From assembly GCF_900157375.1 (NCBI RefSeq), contig NZ_LT721901.1, forward strand, positions 1,172,365 to 1,236,364: DNA of 64,000 nucleotides, in the 5' to 3' direction. The position numbers and the translations under genes are program-made. Shown here in pieces: positions 24,841-33,065 of this stretch. The stretch comes from Mycobacterium rhizamassiliense. GTDB lineage: Bacteria; Actinomycetota; Actinomycetes; Mycobacteriales; Mycobacteriaceae. The number at the start of each line of letters is the position of its first letter. Position 1 is the first letter of the stretch. A model generated the notes under the pieces. That model was not told the DNA's origin and did not search any database. It saw only the letters and a program-made list of their open reading frames with translations.

Positions 24841-25986
24841 GTGAACGACGAAGAAGACATGCTGGTCGCCACGGTGCGCGCGTTCATCGATCGCGACGTG
24901 AAGCCGACCGTCCGCGAGGTCGAGCATGCCAACGACTACCCCGCGGCGTGGATCGAGCAGATGAAGCGCATCGGCATCTACGGGCTGGCCATTCCCGAGG
25001 AATACGGCGGGTCGCCGGTGTCGATGCCCTGCTACGTGTCGGTCACCCAGGAGCTGGCCAGGGGCTGGATGAGCCTGGCCGGCGCGATGGGCGGGCACAC
25101 GGTGGTGGCCAAGCTGCTGACCCTGTTCGGCACCGAGGAGCAGAAGCGGGCCTACCTGCCGGCCATGGCCACCGGCGAGGTGCGCGCCACCATGGCGCTG
25201 ACCGAGCCGGGCGGCGGCTCCGACCTGCAGAACATGTCGACCACCGCGCAGGACGACGGCTCCGGCGGCCTGGTGATCAACGGCTCGAAGACCTGGATCA
25301 GCAACGCCCGCCACTCCGGCCTGATCGCGCTGTTGTGCAAGACCGACCCGCAGGCGGTCCCGCGCCACAAGGGCATCTCGATCGTGCTGGTCGAGCACGG
25401 CCCGGGCCTGACGGTATCGAGGGACCTGCCCAAGCTCGGCTACAAGGGCGTCGAATCCTGCGAGCTGTCGTTCGACGGCTTCCGCGTCCCGGCGTCGGCC
25501 ATCCTGGGCGGCCGGGCCGGGGAGGGCTTTTCACAGATGATGAAAGGCCTTGAGACCGGCCGCATTCAGGTGGCCGCCCGGGCCCTGGGCGTGGCGACCG
25601 CCGCGCTCGAGGACGCGTTGGCCTACGCCCAGCAGCGGGAGAGCTTCGGCCAGCCGATCTGGAAGCACCAGGCAATCGGTAACTACTTGGCCGACATGGC
25701 GACCAAGCTCACCGCCGCCCGGCAGCTCACCCGCCACGCCGCCGAGCGCTACGACAGCGGCGAACGCTGCGACATGGAAGCCGGGATGGCCAAGCTATTC
25801 GCCTCCGAGGTCGCGATGGAGATCGCGCTGGACGCGGTGCGCATTCACGGCGGCTACGGCTACTCCACCGAGTACGACGTCGAACGGTATTTCCGCGACG
25901 CACCCCTGATGATCGTCGGCGAGGGCACCAACGAGATCCAGCGCAACGTCATCGCCGGCCAGCTGGTGGCCCGCGGCGGGATCTAA
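24841..25986 (+). CDS. fadE3: Acyl-CoA dehydrogenase FadE3 homologue
   Basis: A 381-aa flavoenzyme that introduces the trans-2 double bond in acyl-CoA. Family motifs are MALTEPGGGSDLQNMSTTAQ (FAD and substrate contact), TWISNARHSG, the C-terminal YAQQRESFGQPIWKHQAI, HGGYGYSTEYDVER and VGEGTNEIQRNVI, with E361 at the catalytic base position. I used the GTG at 24841 (VNDEEDMLVATVRAF), preceded by AAGGACAGG; the frame is open 20 codons further. Divergent from the Rv0216-like gene. Synteny with Rv0215c supports the name; chain-length preference is unknown. Confidence 0.92.
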   Translation: MNDEEDMLVATVRAFIDRDVKPTVREVEHANDYPAAWIEQMKRIGIYGLAIPEEYGGSPVSMPCYVSVTQELARGWMSLAGAMGGHTVVAKLLTLFGTEEQKRAYLPAMATGEVRATMALTEPGGGSDLQNMSTTAQDDGSGGLVINGSKTWISNARHSGLIALLCKTDPQAVPRHKGISIVLVEHGPGLTVSRDLPKLGYKGVESCELSFDGFRVPASAILGGRAGEGFSQMMKGLETGRIQVAARALGVATAALEDALAYAQQRESFGQPIWKHQAIGNYLADMATKLTAARQLTRHAAERYDSGERCDMEAGMAKLFASEVAMEIALDAVRIHGGYGYSTEYDVERYFRDAPLMIVGEGTNEIQRNVIAGQLVARGGI

Positions 25987-26113
25987 AGGGGTTCAATTCC
26001 CGCTTCGACCTGGGTGCGTGCGCTATATTTTGGCTGACTTCCCCCGCCGCACAGCAAAGCGCCGCGGAAGTAATCCGGTTCGGGCCGGTGACGACCACAG
26101 GAAGGCGCCTGCC

Positions 26114-26566
26114 ATGAGCTATCCCCCCGGACCATACGAAGGTTCCCCCGAGTGGCAGGGCCAGCAGCCACCCCAGCAGCCACCGGAGTGGCAGGGTCAG
26201 CAACAGCCCGGCTGGCAAACTCCGCCGCCGGCGCCCTGGGGAGGCCAGCAACCCGGCTGGCCGGCCCAGCAGGAGCCGGACAACTACCTCGTCTGGGCGA
26301 TCCTGTGCACGGTGCTGTGCTGCCTCCCCTTCGGCATCGTCTCGATCGTGTACTCGAATAAGGTCGCCGGGCTGTGGGCGCAGGGGCGCTACCCCGAGGC
26401 GCAGGAGGCGGCCAACAACGCCAAGAAATGGGCCATCATCGGCGCGATCACCGGCCCCATCGTCACCGTGCTGTTCATGGTGATCTACTTCGCGTTCATC
26501 GCCGCGGTGGTCGTGCACGAGCTGCCCAACATCCCGACGACCACCACGACGGTTCCCGGCTTCTAG
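26114..26566 (+). CDS. CD225/dispanin-domain membrane protein, 150 aa
   Basis: Residues 1-55 are a Pro/Gln/Trp-rich, repeat-like cytosolic or surface region (several EWQGQQ and GWQ/GWP units). Residues 56-130 form a CD225 domain: NYLVWAILCTVLCCLPFGIV as the first in-membrane segment with a paired cysteine, then YSNKVAGLWAQGRYPEAQEA, the conserved cytosolic loop, and a second span IGAITGPIVTVLFMVIYFAF. This is the fold of interferon-induced transmembrane proteins; bacterial members have no settled function. The ATG at 26114 has AGGAAGG upstream. The gene lies 127 bp after fadE3 and ends on a CTAG shared with the convergent hydratase gene. Confidence 0.85.
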   Translation: MSYPPGPYEGSPEWQGQQPPQQPPEWQGQQQPGWQTPPPAPWGGQQPGWPAQQEPDNYLVWAILCTVLCCLPFGIVSIVYSNKVAGLWAQGRYPEAQEAANNAKKWAIIGAITGPIVTVLFMVIYFAFIAAVVVHELPNIPTTTTTVPGF

Positions 26567-27540
26567 GAAACCCGTTGCGTCCCAACACAAACCGCGTCGA
26601 CTAGGCCCCACGCCAGCGCGGTGTCGGCGTCCAGGGTGCGCCCGGACAGCACCAGGTAGGCCGTACGCCAGCGGCCGATCCGGCGCGTGACGCTGACGGT
26701 GCCGCCGGCCCCGGGAATCAACCCCAGCATCAGCTCGGGCAGCCCGAACAACGAATTGTCCTGTGCTTCAACCCATCCGCAGAATGCGGCCATCTCCAGC
26801 CCGCTGCCCAGCACCCGGCCGTGAACCTCGGCGCGACACGAGCGCCCCAGCCTGGCGGTCAGCGCGTCCAGGGCCAGGGCGGGGCTGTGCCGGGTGCGGG
26901 CCAGATGCGCGCTCGCCGGGTCGGCGAACGTGCCGAATTCGCCGAGGTCGCCGCCACTGCAGAACGATGGGCCGTTGCCGCTCAGCACGATCCCGGTGAC
27001 CGACGGGTCGAGCTGAGCGACGGCCAGCGCCTCCAGCAGCGCCGCGCGCGCATCGGTGGAAAACGCGTTGTGCCGCCGCGACCGATTGAACCTGATCGCC
27101 AGGACGTCGCCGTCGCGCTCGGCGAGTACCGGGTCGGCGATCTCGGGCATGCCGCCGGGGCCGCGTTCCTCGAGCCACCGCGCGAACTCAGGACCGGCCT
27201 GCAGCGTCGAGTACGCCAGCGACTCGGTGATGACGCCGGCCAGCGCGGCGCCGTCTGGCCGCACCGCGCGCAGCACGTCGTCGCAGACGGCGCTGGCATG
27301 CGGCCAACGCTCACAACGCCGCCCAAGCTCGGCGAGCGTCTCGGGCACCGAGTCGACGGTGATCACCCGACGATCGGCGCTGGGCTCTTCGGTCAGCGTG
27401 AAAGTCGCTGCATCCAGCCAGGTTTCGGCCTTGGCCAGGTCAGCGGCCGAACCGACGGCGACCATGACGCCCGGTGGCGACGCCAGGTCGGCCTCCGGCG
27501 CGCTGGGCACCGAATCCGATAGGTCGACCACCTGGAGCAT
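26563..27540 (-). CDS. Enoyl-CoA hydratase-family protein with a 130-residue N-terminal extension
   Basis: 325 aa, against about 260 for ordinary crotonases. The crotonase domain begins near residue 140: GDVLAIRFNRSRRHNAFSTD, SFCSGGDLGEFG (oxyanion hole), VHGRVLGSGLEMAAFCG and FGLPELMLGLIPGAGGT, with both catalytic-glutamate positions kept. The N-terminal part (VITVDSVPETLAELGRRCER, GVITESLAYSTLQAGPEFAR) looks folded and may be a second, non-catalytic crotonase-like or regulatory domain. The gene starts 3 bp after fadD4, so activation of an acid and hydration of the enoyl-CoA are probably coupled steps. It has no counterpart beside M. tuberculosis fadD4 that I recall. Confidence 0.82.
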   Translation of the reverse strand: MLQVVDLSDSVPSAPEADLASPPGVMVAVGSAADLAKAETWLDAATFTLTEEPSADRRVITVDSVPETLAELGRRCERWPHASAVCDDVLRAVRPDGAALAGVITESLAYSTLQAGPEFARWLEERGPGGMPEIADPVLAERDGDVLAIRFNRSRRHNAFSTDARAALLEALAVAQLDPSVTGIVLSGNGPSFCSGGDLGEFGTFADPASAHLARTRHSPALALDALTARLGRSCRAEVHGRVLGSGLEMAAFCGWVEAQDNSLFGLPELMLGLIPGAGGTVSVTRRIGRWRTAYLVLSGRTLDADTALAWGLVDAVCVGTQRVS

Positions 27541-27543
27541 CGG

Positions 27544-29061
27544 TCACACCGAATACTTCTCGATCAGGCCGTTCTTGTAGAGCTTTCCGGTATCGGTGCG
27601 CGGCAGCTGCGACTCGAACGCGACCGACCGTGGGCACTTGTAGTGCGACAGGTGTTCCCGCAGCCACGCGATCAGCTCCTCACCGAGCTGGTCGGTCGCA
27701 TCGGCCGGGTCGACGGTCTGCACCGCGGCCACCACGCGCTGGCCCATCTCGTCGTCGGGGACGCCAAACACCGCGGCGTCGAGCACCTTTGGATGTGTGA
27801 CCAGAAAGTTCTCCGCTTCCTGCGGATAGATGTTGACCCCGCCGGAGATGATCATGTGGTGCCGCCGGTCGGTCAGGTACAGGTAGCCCTCCTCGTCGAG
27901 GTAGCCGATGTCGCCGACGGTGGCCCAGCCGTGCCCGTCACGGGATCCGGCGGTCTTCGACGGGTCGTTGAGGTACTCGAACGAGAAGCCGCCCTCGAAG
28001 TAGATCTCACCGGCCGCACCGGGCGGCAGCTCGTTGCCGTCCTCGTCGAGGATGTGGACCGCAACGCCCATCGGCTTGCCGACCGAACCCGGATGCGCCA
28101 GCCAGTCCTCGGCGGTGATCAGCGTCGAGCCGTGCGCTTCCGAGGAGGCGTAGTACTCGTCGACGATCGGCCCCCACCAGTCGATCATCTGCTTCTTGAT
28201 CTGCACCGGGCACGGCGCGGCCGCGTGCATCACCCGCTTGAGACTGGACAGGTCGTACGAATCACGAACGGCCTGCGGCAGTTTCAGCATGCGCACGAAC
28301 ATGGCCGGGACGAACTGCCCGTGCGTAACCCGGTGGCGCTGGATCGCATCGAGGGTGCCTTCGGCGTCGAACTTCTCCATCACCACCGTGGTGAGACCGG
28401 CGCCCTGCACCGTCATCGACCACACCGACGGTGCGGTGTGGTACAGCGGCGCCGGGCTCAGGTAGACCGTGTCGGTGTCCATCCAGAACCCGACCAGAGC
28501 CGACATCATGCCGGGCGCGTCTTCCGGTGGGACGTGGGGCAATTCGCGCCTGATCCCCTTGGGCCGGCCGGTGGTGCCCGACGAGTACTGCAGCAGATCG
28601 CCCTCGATCTCGTCGTCGATCGGGGTATCGGGTTGATTGGCAACGCATTCCGGGTAGCTGTCCCAGCCCGGCAGGTCCCCATCGGCGATCAGCAGCAGCC
28701 CCGGCAGCCCGTTCGGCAGGTGCTCGGCCAGACCGGCGCAGGTGTCGCGCAGCGGCGCCGAACCGACGATGGCCTTCGCGTTGCTGTTGTCGATGATGTA
28801 GGCCGCCTCGGCCGGCGTCAGGTGGGTGTTGATCGGCACGTAGTACAGGCCGCTGCGCCGGGCCGCCCACATGACGGCGTGGATGTGCTCGTTGTTCTCC
28901 ATCAGGATCGCGACGCTGTCGCCCTCGTGCAGACCCGCCTGACGGAACCGGTGCGCCAGCCGGTTGGCCCGCGCTTCCAGGTCGTCGAAGGTGACGACGG
29001 TTCCCGAGGGGTACAGGACGATCGCCGGCTTGTCGGCGCCGATATAGGGGCGGATCTGCAT
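27544..29061 (-). CDS. fadD4: Fatty-acyl-CoA ligase FadD4 homologue, 505 aa
   Basis: An adenylate-forming acyl-CoA ligase. The phosphate loop SSGTTGRPK is at residues 160-168. YYASSEAHGSTLI stands in the place of the usual YGxTE motif, GWATVGDIGYLDEEGYLYLTDR is the hinge, and SGGVNIYPQEAE plus LPRTDTGKLYKNGL supply the C-terminal lid with its lysine. The ATG at 29061 lies 6 nt after TACAGT, so the mRNA is likely leaderless. It is first in an operon with the extended hydratase. The Rv0214 position relative to fadE3 supports the name; the substrate is unknown. Confidence 0.9.
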   Translation of the reverse strand: MQIRPYIGADKPAIVLYPSGTVVTFDDLEARANRLAHRFRQAGLHEGDSVAILMENNEHIHAVMWAARRSGLYYVPINTHLTPAEAAYIIDNSNAKAIVGSAPLRDTCAGLAEHLPNGLPGLLLIADGDLPGWDSYPECVANQPDTPIDDEIEGDLLQYSSGTTGRPKGIRRELPHVPPEDAPGMMSALVGFWMDTDTVYLSPAPLYHTAPSVWSMTVQGAGLTTVVMEKFDAEGTLDAIQRHRVTHGQFVPAMFVRMLKLPQAVRDSYDLSSLKRVMHAAAPCPVQIKKQMIDWWGPIVDEYYASSEAHGSTLITAEDWLAHPGSVGKPMGVAVHILDEDGNELPPGAAGEIYFEGGFSFEYLNDPSKTAGSRDGHGWATVGDIGYLDEEGYLYLTDRRHHMIISGGVNIYPQEAENFLVTHPKVLDAAVFGVPDDEMGQRVVAAVQTVDPADATDQLGEELIAWLREHLSHYKCPRSVAFESQLPRTDTGKLYKNGLIEKYSV

Positions 29062-29067
29062 GCGCCG

Positions 29068-29073
29068 ACTGTA
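29068..29073 (-). promoter_or_regulatory. Candidate -10 (TACAGT) for fadD4
   Basis: The minus-strand hexamer ends 6 nt before the ATG, with no ribosome site between. Confidence 0.4.
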
Positions 29074-29127
29074 CAGCCGCCGAAGTTGACGGGTGTTAAG
29101 TGGGCCGACGAGGCGGCCTCACCGGCG

Positions 29128-29427
29128 TCAGCCGTGCGGGGACTGGGAGATCTTGCTGTCCGGCGTGCCCAGGGTCTGGCACCACGTCTGCGCCGACAGG
29201 CGCGTCGCGTCGATCTGCAGATTGGTCGGATCGGTGCCGCTCTTGTCCTTGAGCATTTTGCTGATCTCGTCGTTCTGCTTCTTCTGATCCTGGCTGGTGA
29301 AGTCCTTGCACTTCGTGTCGCCACCGGTGTTGATCACCTGCGACGCAGAACATCCACTGAGCAGAATTCCCGCTGCGGCAATCGCTGTCGTGATCGCTGC
29401 GAGTGTCTTGGACTTCACGGACTTCAT
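29128..29427 (-). CDS. Small putative lipoprotein, 99 aa
   Basis: A type II signal peptide: basic start MKSVKSK, hydrophobic core and lipobox LSGC with C26 as the lipidated residue. The mature 74 residues contain C40 and C83, likely one disulfide, in TKCKDFTSQDQKKQND and SAQTWCQTLG. That two-cysteine helical layout recalls HdeA-like small periplasmic proteins; this is a resemblance only. The ATG at 29427 has a weak GGAAGG upstream, and TATAGA around 29470 on this strand is a possible -10. It sits between pckA and fadD4, where M. tuberculosis has nadR and Rv0213c instead. Confidence 0.8.
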   Translation of the reverse strand: MKSVKSKTLAAITTAIAAAGILLSGCSASQVINTGGDTKCKDFTSQDQKKQNDEISKMLKDKSGTDPTNLQIDATRLSAQTWCQTLGTPDSKISQSPHG

Positions 29428-29530
29428 CGTCGGCCTTCCAGGAGCGGTTTGTTAGCTATCTATAGACCAAACCGAACAAACCCAAACGGCCCTGTCGCGA
29501 TCAACATTTGGGTTTGCCAGGTGGTGCTGA

Positions 29531-31360
29531 CTAGTCGGCTTCCGACAGCCGCTGCTTGAGGGCCGCGAACTCGTCGCGGACGCCGGTGGGCAGCTTGTCG
29601 CCGACGAACTCGAACCACTCCTCGATCAGCGGAAGTTCCTCGCGCCACTCGGCCGTGTTGACCGCCAGCGCCTTGGTCACGTCGCCGCCCTCGATGTCGA
29701 GGCCGTCGAGGTCCAGGTCCGCCTCCGTCGGCACGATGCCGATCGGGGTGTCCTGGCCGCCGGCCTGGTGCTCGATGCGGTCGACGATCCACTTCAGCAC
29801 CCGGCTGTTCTCGCCGAACCCCGGCCACAGGAACTCGCCCTTGTCGCCGCGACGGAACCAGTTGACGAAGAACACCTTTGGCAGCTTGGAGTCGTCGGCG
29901 TTCTTGCCCAGGTCGATCCAGTGCTGGAAGTAGTCGGCGACGTGGTAGCCCAGGAACGGCAGCATGGCCATCGGGTCGCGGCGCACGGTGCCGACCTTGC
30001 CCTCGGCGGCGGCGGTCTGCTCGCTGCCCATAGTGGCGCCCATGAAGACGCCGTGCTGCCAGTCACGAGCCTCGGTCACCAGCGGCACCGTCGTCTTGCG
30101 GCGGGCGCCGAACAGGATGCCCGAAATCGGCACGCCCTGCGGGTCGTCCCACTCGGGCGCCAGGATCGGGCACTGCGACATCGGGGTGCAGTACCGCGAA
30201 TTCGGGTGCGCGGCTTTGGTGTCCGTCTCGCGCAGGATCCAGTCGTTGCCCTTCCAGTCGACCAAGTGGTCGGGCTCGCCCTCCAGGCCTTCCCACCACA
30301 CGTCGTTGTCGTCGGTCAGCGCGACGTTGGTGAAGACGGTGTTGCCGGCCTCCATGGTGCGCATCGCGTTCGGGTTGGACTTCCAGTTGGTGCCCGGCGC
30401 GACGCCGAAGAAGCCGAACTCGGGGTTGACCGCGTACAGGCGGCCGTCCTTGCCGAACCGCATCCACGCGATGTCGTCACCGAGGGTCTCGGCGCGCCAG
30501 CCCGGGATGGTCGGCTGCAGCATCGCGAGGTTGGTCTTGCCGCACGCCGACGGGAACGCCGCGGCGAAGTAGTAGGCCTTGTTCTCCGGCGAGATCAGCT
30601 TGAGGATCAGCATGTGCTCGGCGAGCCAGCCCTCGTCGTGGGCCATCGCCGAGGCGATGCGCAGCGAGTAGCACTTCTTGCCCAGCAGCGCGTTGCCGCC
30701 GTAACCCGAGCCGTAGCTCATGATCTCGCGGGTCTCGGGGAAGTGGGTGATGTATTTGGTGTCGTTGCACGGCCACGGCACGTCCTGCTGACCCGGCTCC
30801 AGCGGGGCGCCCACGGAGTGCATCGCCTTGACGAAGAAGCCGTCGTCGCCGATCTTGTCCAGCGCGGCCTTGCCCATCCGGGTCATCACCTTCATCGAGA
30901 TGACGACGTACTCGGAGTCGGTGATCTCCACACCCAGCTTGGGATCGTCGGCACCGAGCGGGCCCATGCAGAACGGCACCACCCACATGGTGCGACCGCG
31001 CATGCAGCCGCGGTACAGGTCCTTCATCGTGGCGCGCATCTCGGTCGGGTCGGTCCAGTTGTTGGTCGGGCCCGCGTCGATCTCGCGCTCGGAACAGATG
31101 AATGTCCGGGACTCCACGCGCGCGACGTCGGACGGGTCCGACAGCGCCAGGTAGGAGTTGGGGCGCTTCTCCTCGTTCAGCTTCTTCAGCGTGCCGGCCT
31201 CGACCAGCTGGGCGGCCAGCCGGTTGAACTCGTCGTCGGAGCCGTCAGCAAACACCACCCGGTCGGGCTGGGTGAGCTCGGCGACCTCCTCCACCCACGA
31301 CAGCAGCCCCTGATGCTTGGTGGGCGCTGTATCCAGACCGGGAATGGTCGCTGAGGTCAT
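29531..31360 (-). CDS. pckA: Phosphoenolpyruvate carboxykinase (GTP)
   Basis: A 609-aa enzyme converting oxaloacetate and GTP to phosphoenolpyruvate, the entry to gluconeogenesis during growth on fatty acids. The kinase loop SACGKTN is at 270-276 with the reactive C273 of GTP-type enzymes. [20 protein letters not shown] and [15 protein letters not shown] are further family signatures. Length fits the GTP class rather than the shorter ATP class. The ATG at 31360 has AGGAGA six bases upstream. The 208-bp upstream region with a palindrome at 31540 probably carries its promoter. Its presence beside FadD/FadE genes fits lipid-fed metabolism. Confidence 0.96.
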   Translation of the reverse strand: MTSATIPGLDTAPTKHQGLLSWVEEVAELTQPDRVVFADGSDDEFNRLAAQLVEAGTLKKLNEEKRPNSYLALSDPSDVARVESRTFICSEREIDAGPTNNWTDPTEMRATMKDLYRGCMRGRTMWVVPFCMGPLGADDPKLGVEITDSEYVVISMKVMTRMGKAALDKIGDDGFFVKAMHSVGAPLEPGQQDVPWPCNDTKYITHFPETREIMSYGSGYGGNALLGKKCYSLRIASAMAHDEGWLAEHMLILKLISPENKAYYFAAAFPSACGKTNLAMLQPTIPGWRAETLGDDIAWMRFGKDGRLYAVNPEFGFFGVAPGTNWKSNPNAMRTMEAGNTVFTNVALTDDNDVWWEGLEGEPDHLVDWKGNDWILRETDTKAAHPNSRYCTPMSQCPILAPEWDDPQGVPISGILFGARRKTTVPLVTEARDWQHGVFMGATMGSEQTAAAEGKVGTVRRDPMAMLPFLGYHVADYFQHWIDLGKNADDSKLPKVFFVNWFRRGDKGEFLWPGFGENSRVLKWIVDRIEHQAGGQDTPIGIVPTEADLDLDGLDIEGGDVTKALAVNTAEWREELPLIEEWFEFVGDKLPTGVRDEFAALKQRLSEAD

Positions 31361-31539
31361 CGAACTCTCCTGAATTCATCTAAGTAAGGGCGGGAATGCT
31401 GCGTTGGTTTCGCAGGCGCCCACACAACTGTTGACACGGCGGAGCTTTACATACAGGTTATCGTGATCACCTTGCTGGGGAAGGTCCGGGACGGTATAAG
31501 CCTTCTCACAAGACCGATTCAGAAGCCCCGAAAGCATCC

Positions 31540-31553
31540 TTGAACACGTTCAA
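31540..31553. promoter_or_regulatory. Perfect palindrome TTGAAC-AC-GTTCAA upstream of pckA
   Basis: A 14-bp inverted repeat about 180 bp before the pckA start and 15 bp after the stop of the preceding GTPase-like gene. Either an operator for pckA or a short hairpin ending the upstream transcript. Confidence 0.4.
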
Positions 31554-31568
31554 CGGGCCCTCGAAGGA

Positions 31569-33065
31569 TTATTCGTCAGCCTCGGCGGATTCCTCTGCAC
31601 AGTTCTCGGGGAGGGGTATACCCGGTTCGCCCAGTTCTGCACCCACGGCGTCCAGCGCGGCCTGCAGCGTAGGCATCTCCCGGTCGCGCACCGCAGCGGC
31701 CCGCGCGGAGGCGATCGCATGCGCGCGCAGTTCGGCGTCGATGGCGCTGACCTGGTCGGATACCTGCGCGCCCTCCGCTTCGTCGCGGGAGTTCAGCTCG
31801 GTGGTCAGCACCGATTCGGCGGCCAGCACACGGGTGGCGACCAGCTCCTCGACCGTCGAATGCAGCGACGAGGTCACATCGCCGGCCCAGCGGTCCAGCA
31901 ACGCCCGATCACGCAGCAGGCTGCGCAGGTTGACCACCAGGAAGGTGACGCCCAGGCCGATCGCCACGCACGCCACGGCCGCCGCGATCTCGAGCAGCGG
32001 GCTGAGCCTCGCCAGCACACCGGCCATCAACCGGCTCAGCGTCAGCGCCACCCCGAGCCCGAACCCGGCGCCCAGCAGCAACATCAGCCAGCTCTCCTGG
32101 CGGCGCGCCTTCAGCGGCGGGGGCGCGACGTCGATCGTCGGCAGCGCCTCGAGCGGCGGCAGCGCCATCGCCACCCCGACCGCGTCGGCGACGTCGTCGA
32201 GTTGGGTGGCGACGCCGTCGCTGACCTCGGTCACCACCGCGGTCGCCCGTTCCCGGGTGTGCGCCTCGAAGCCGGGCATCGTGCGCCGCGACAGCTGCGC
32301 GGCGTCCGCCTGCAATTCACTGCGCACCGACGAGCATCGGTTGCGCGCGAAGTGAGACAGCTGGACCTGCGCCTGCTGGATCTGGCCGCGCAGCGCGACG
32401 GAGCGCTCGGACTTCGCCTGCCGCCGCTGGCGCAGGGCTTCGCTGCGCTCCTCGCGCAACGCGTCGACCCGCGCCTGCCTGCCGGCGCCCTCGGCGTCGC
32501 GCTCGAAGCGCTGCGCCACGTTCTGCAGCCGGGATTCCCACGCCCGCAATCTGTTTCGACGCGCGACCTGAGGGTCGGCGAGCTGCGCCGAGACGGCATC
32601 GACGACGTCGTCCAGAATCGGTTCACCCAGGTCGGGCGCCGCCGCCACCCCGACCCAGGGCACCTTGGCGTAGCGCGGCGCGTGCGCGGCCAGCGTGTCG
32701 CGGTTGGCGCTCAGCACGTCGCGCCAGTTGCGGTGCACGTCGATCTTGGAGACCACGCCGATGGCCACGTCGGTGTGCTCGACGGCGGCATCCAGCAGCA
32801 CGCAATCCGATTCGGTCAGTTCTGCCGCCGCGGACACCACGAAGATCACCGCCATCGGCGCCTCGCCAGGGCTCAGCTCGGCCGGCTCGGCGAAGGTGTG
32901 CTGGGGCAGCCGCTCGGCCAGCGCCGCGACCAGCCCGGTGACCCCTGCCATCCACGGGCCGGTCACCAGCACGACGTCGCGGCGGCTGACGGCCGGCGAG
33001 TCCAGCCGTGGGCCGATCGCGGTCACCAGGGCGTCCACCTCGGCGGCGGGATCCTCGTCGCTCAC
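31569..33065 (-). CDS. Degenerate GTPase-like membrane protein, dynamin-like layout (Rv0210 homologue)
   Basis: 498 aa. The N-terminal 150 residues look like a P-loop domain: VVLVTGPWMAGVTGL (about 32-45) stands at the Walker A site but lacks the lysine, and VVSKIDVHRNW (about 104-114) matches the NKxD base-recognition motif as SKID. A charged helical region full of Arg/Gln/Glu (about 180-300) follows. Next come two hydrophobic segments (SWLMLLLGAGFGLGVALTL and LLEIAAAVACVAIGLGVTFL), then more helix. This order recalls bacterial dynamin-like proteins. The GTG at 33065 overlaps the stop of the partner gene as GTGA. GTP binding is doubtful; a membrane-remodelling role is inference. Confidence 0.75.
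   Translation of the reverse strand: MSDEDPAAEVDALVTAIGPRLDSPAVSRRDVVLVTGPWMAGVTGLVAALAERLPQHTFAEPAELSPGEAPMAVIFVVSAAAELTESDCVLLDAAVEHTDVAIGVVSKIDVHRNWRDVLSANRDTLAAHAPRYAKVPWVGVAAAPDLGEPILDDVVDAVSAQLADPQVARRNRLRAWESRLQNVAQRFERDAEGAGRQARVDALREERSEALRQRRQAKSERSVALRGQIQQAQVQLSHFARNRCSSVRSELQADAAQLSRRTMPGFEAHTRERATAVVTEVSDGVATQLDDVADAVGVAMALPPLEALPTIDVAPPPLKARRQESWLMLLLGAGFGLGVALTLSRLMAGVLARLSPLLEIAAAVACVAIGLGVTFLVVNLRSLLRDRALLDRWAGDVTSSLHSTVEELVATRVLAAESVLTTELNSRDEAEGAQVSDQVSAIDAELRAHAIASARAAAVRDREMPTLQAALDAVGAELGEPGIPLPENCAEESAEADE

Noticed and set aside
31614..31623. GGGTATACCC as a third RicR site
   Set aside because: The half-sites are in the opposite order with no 5-bp spacer, and it lies inside the end of a coding region.
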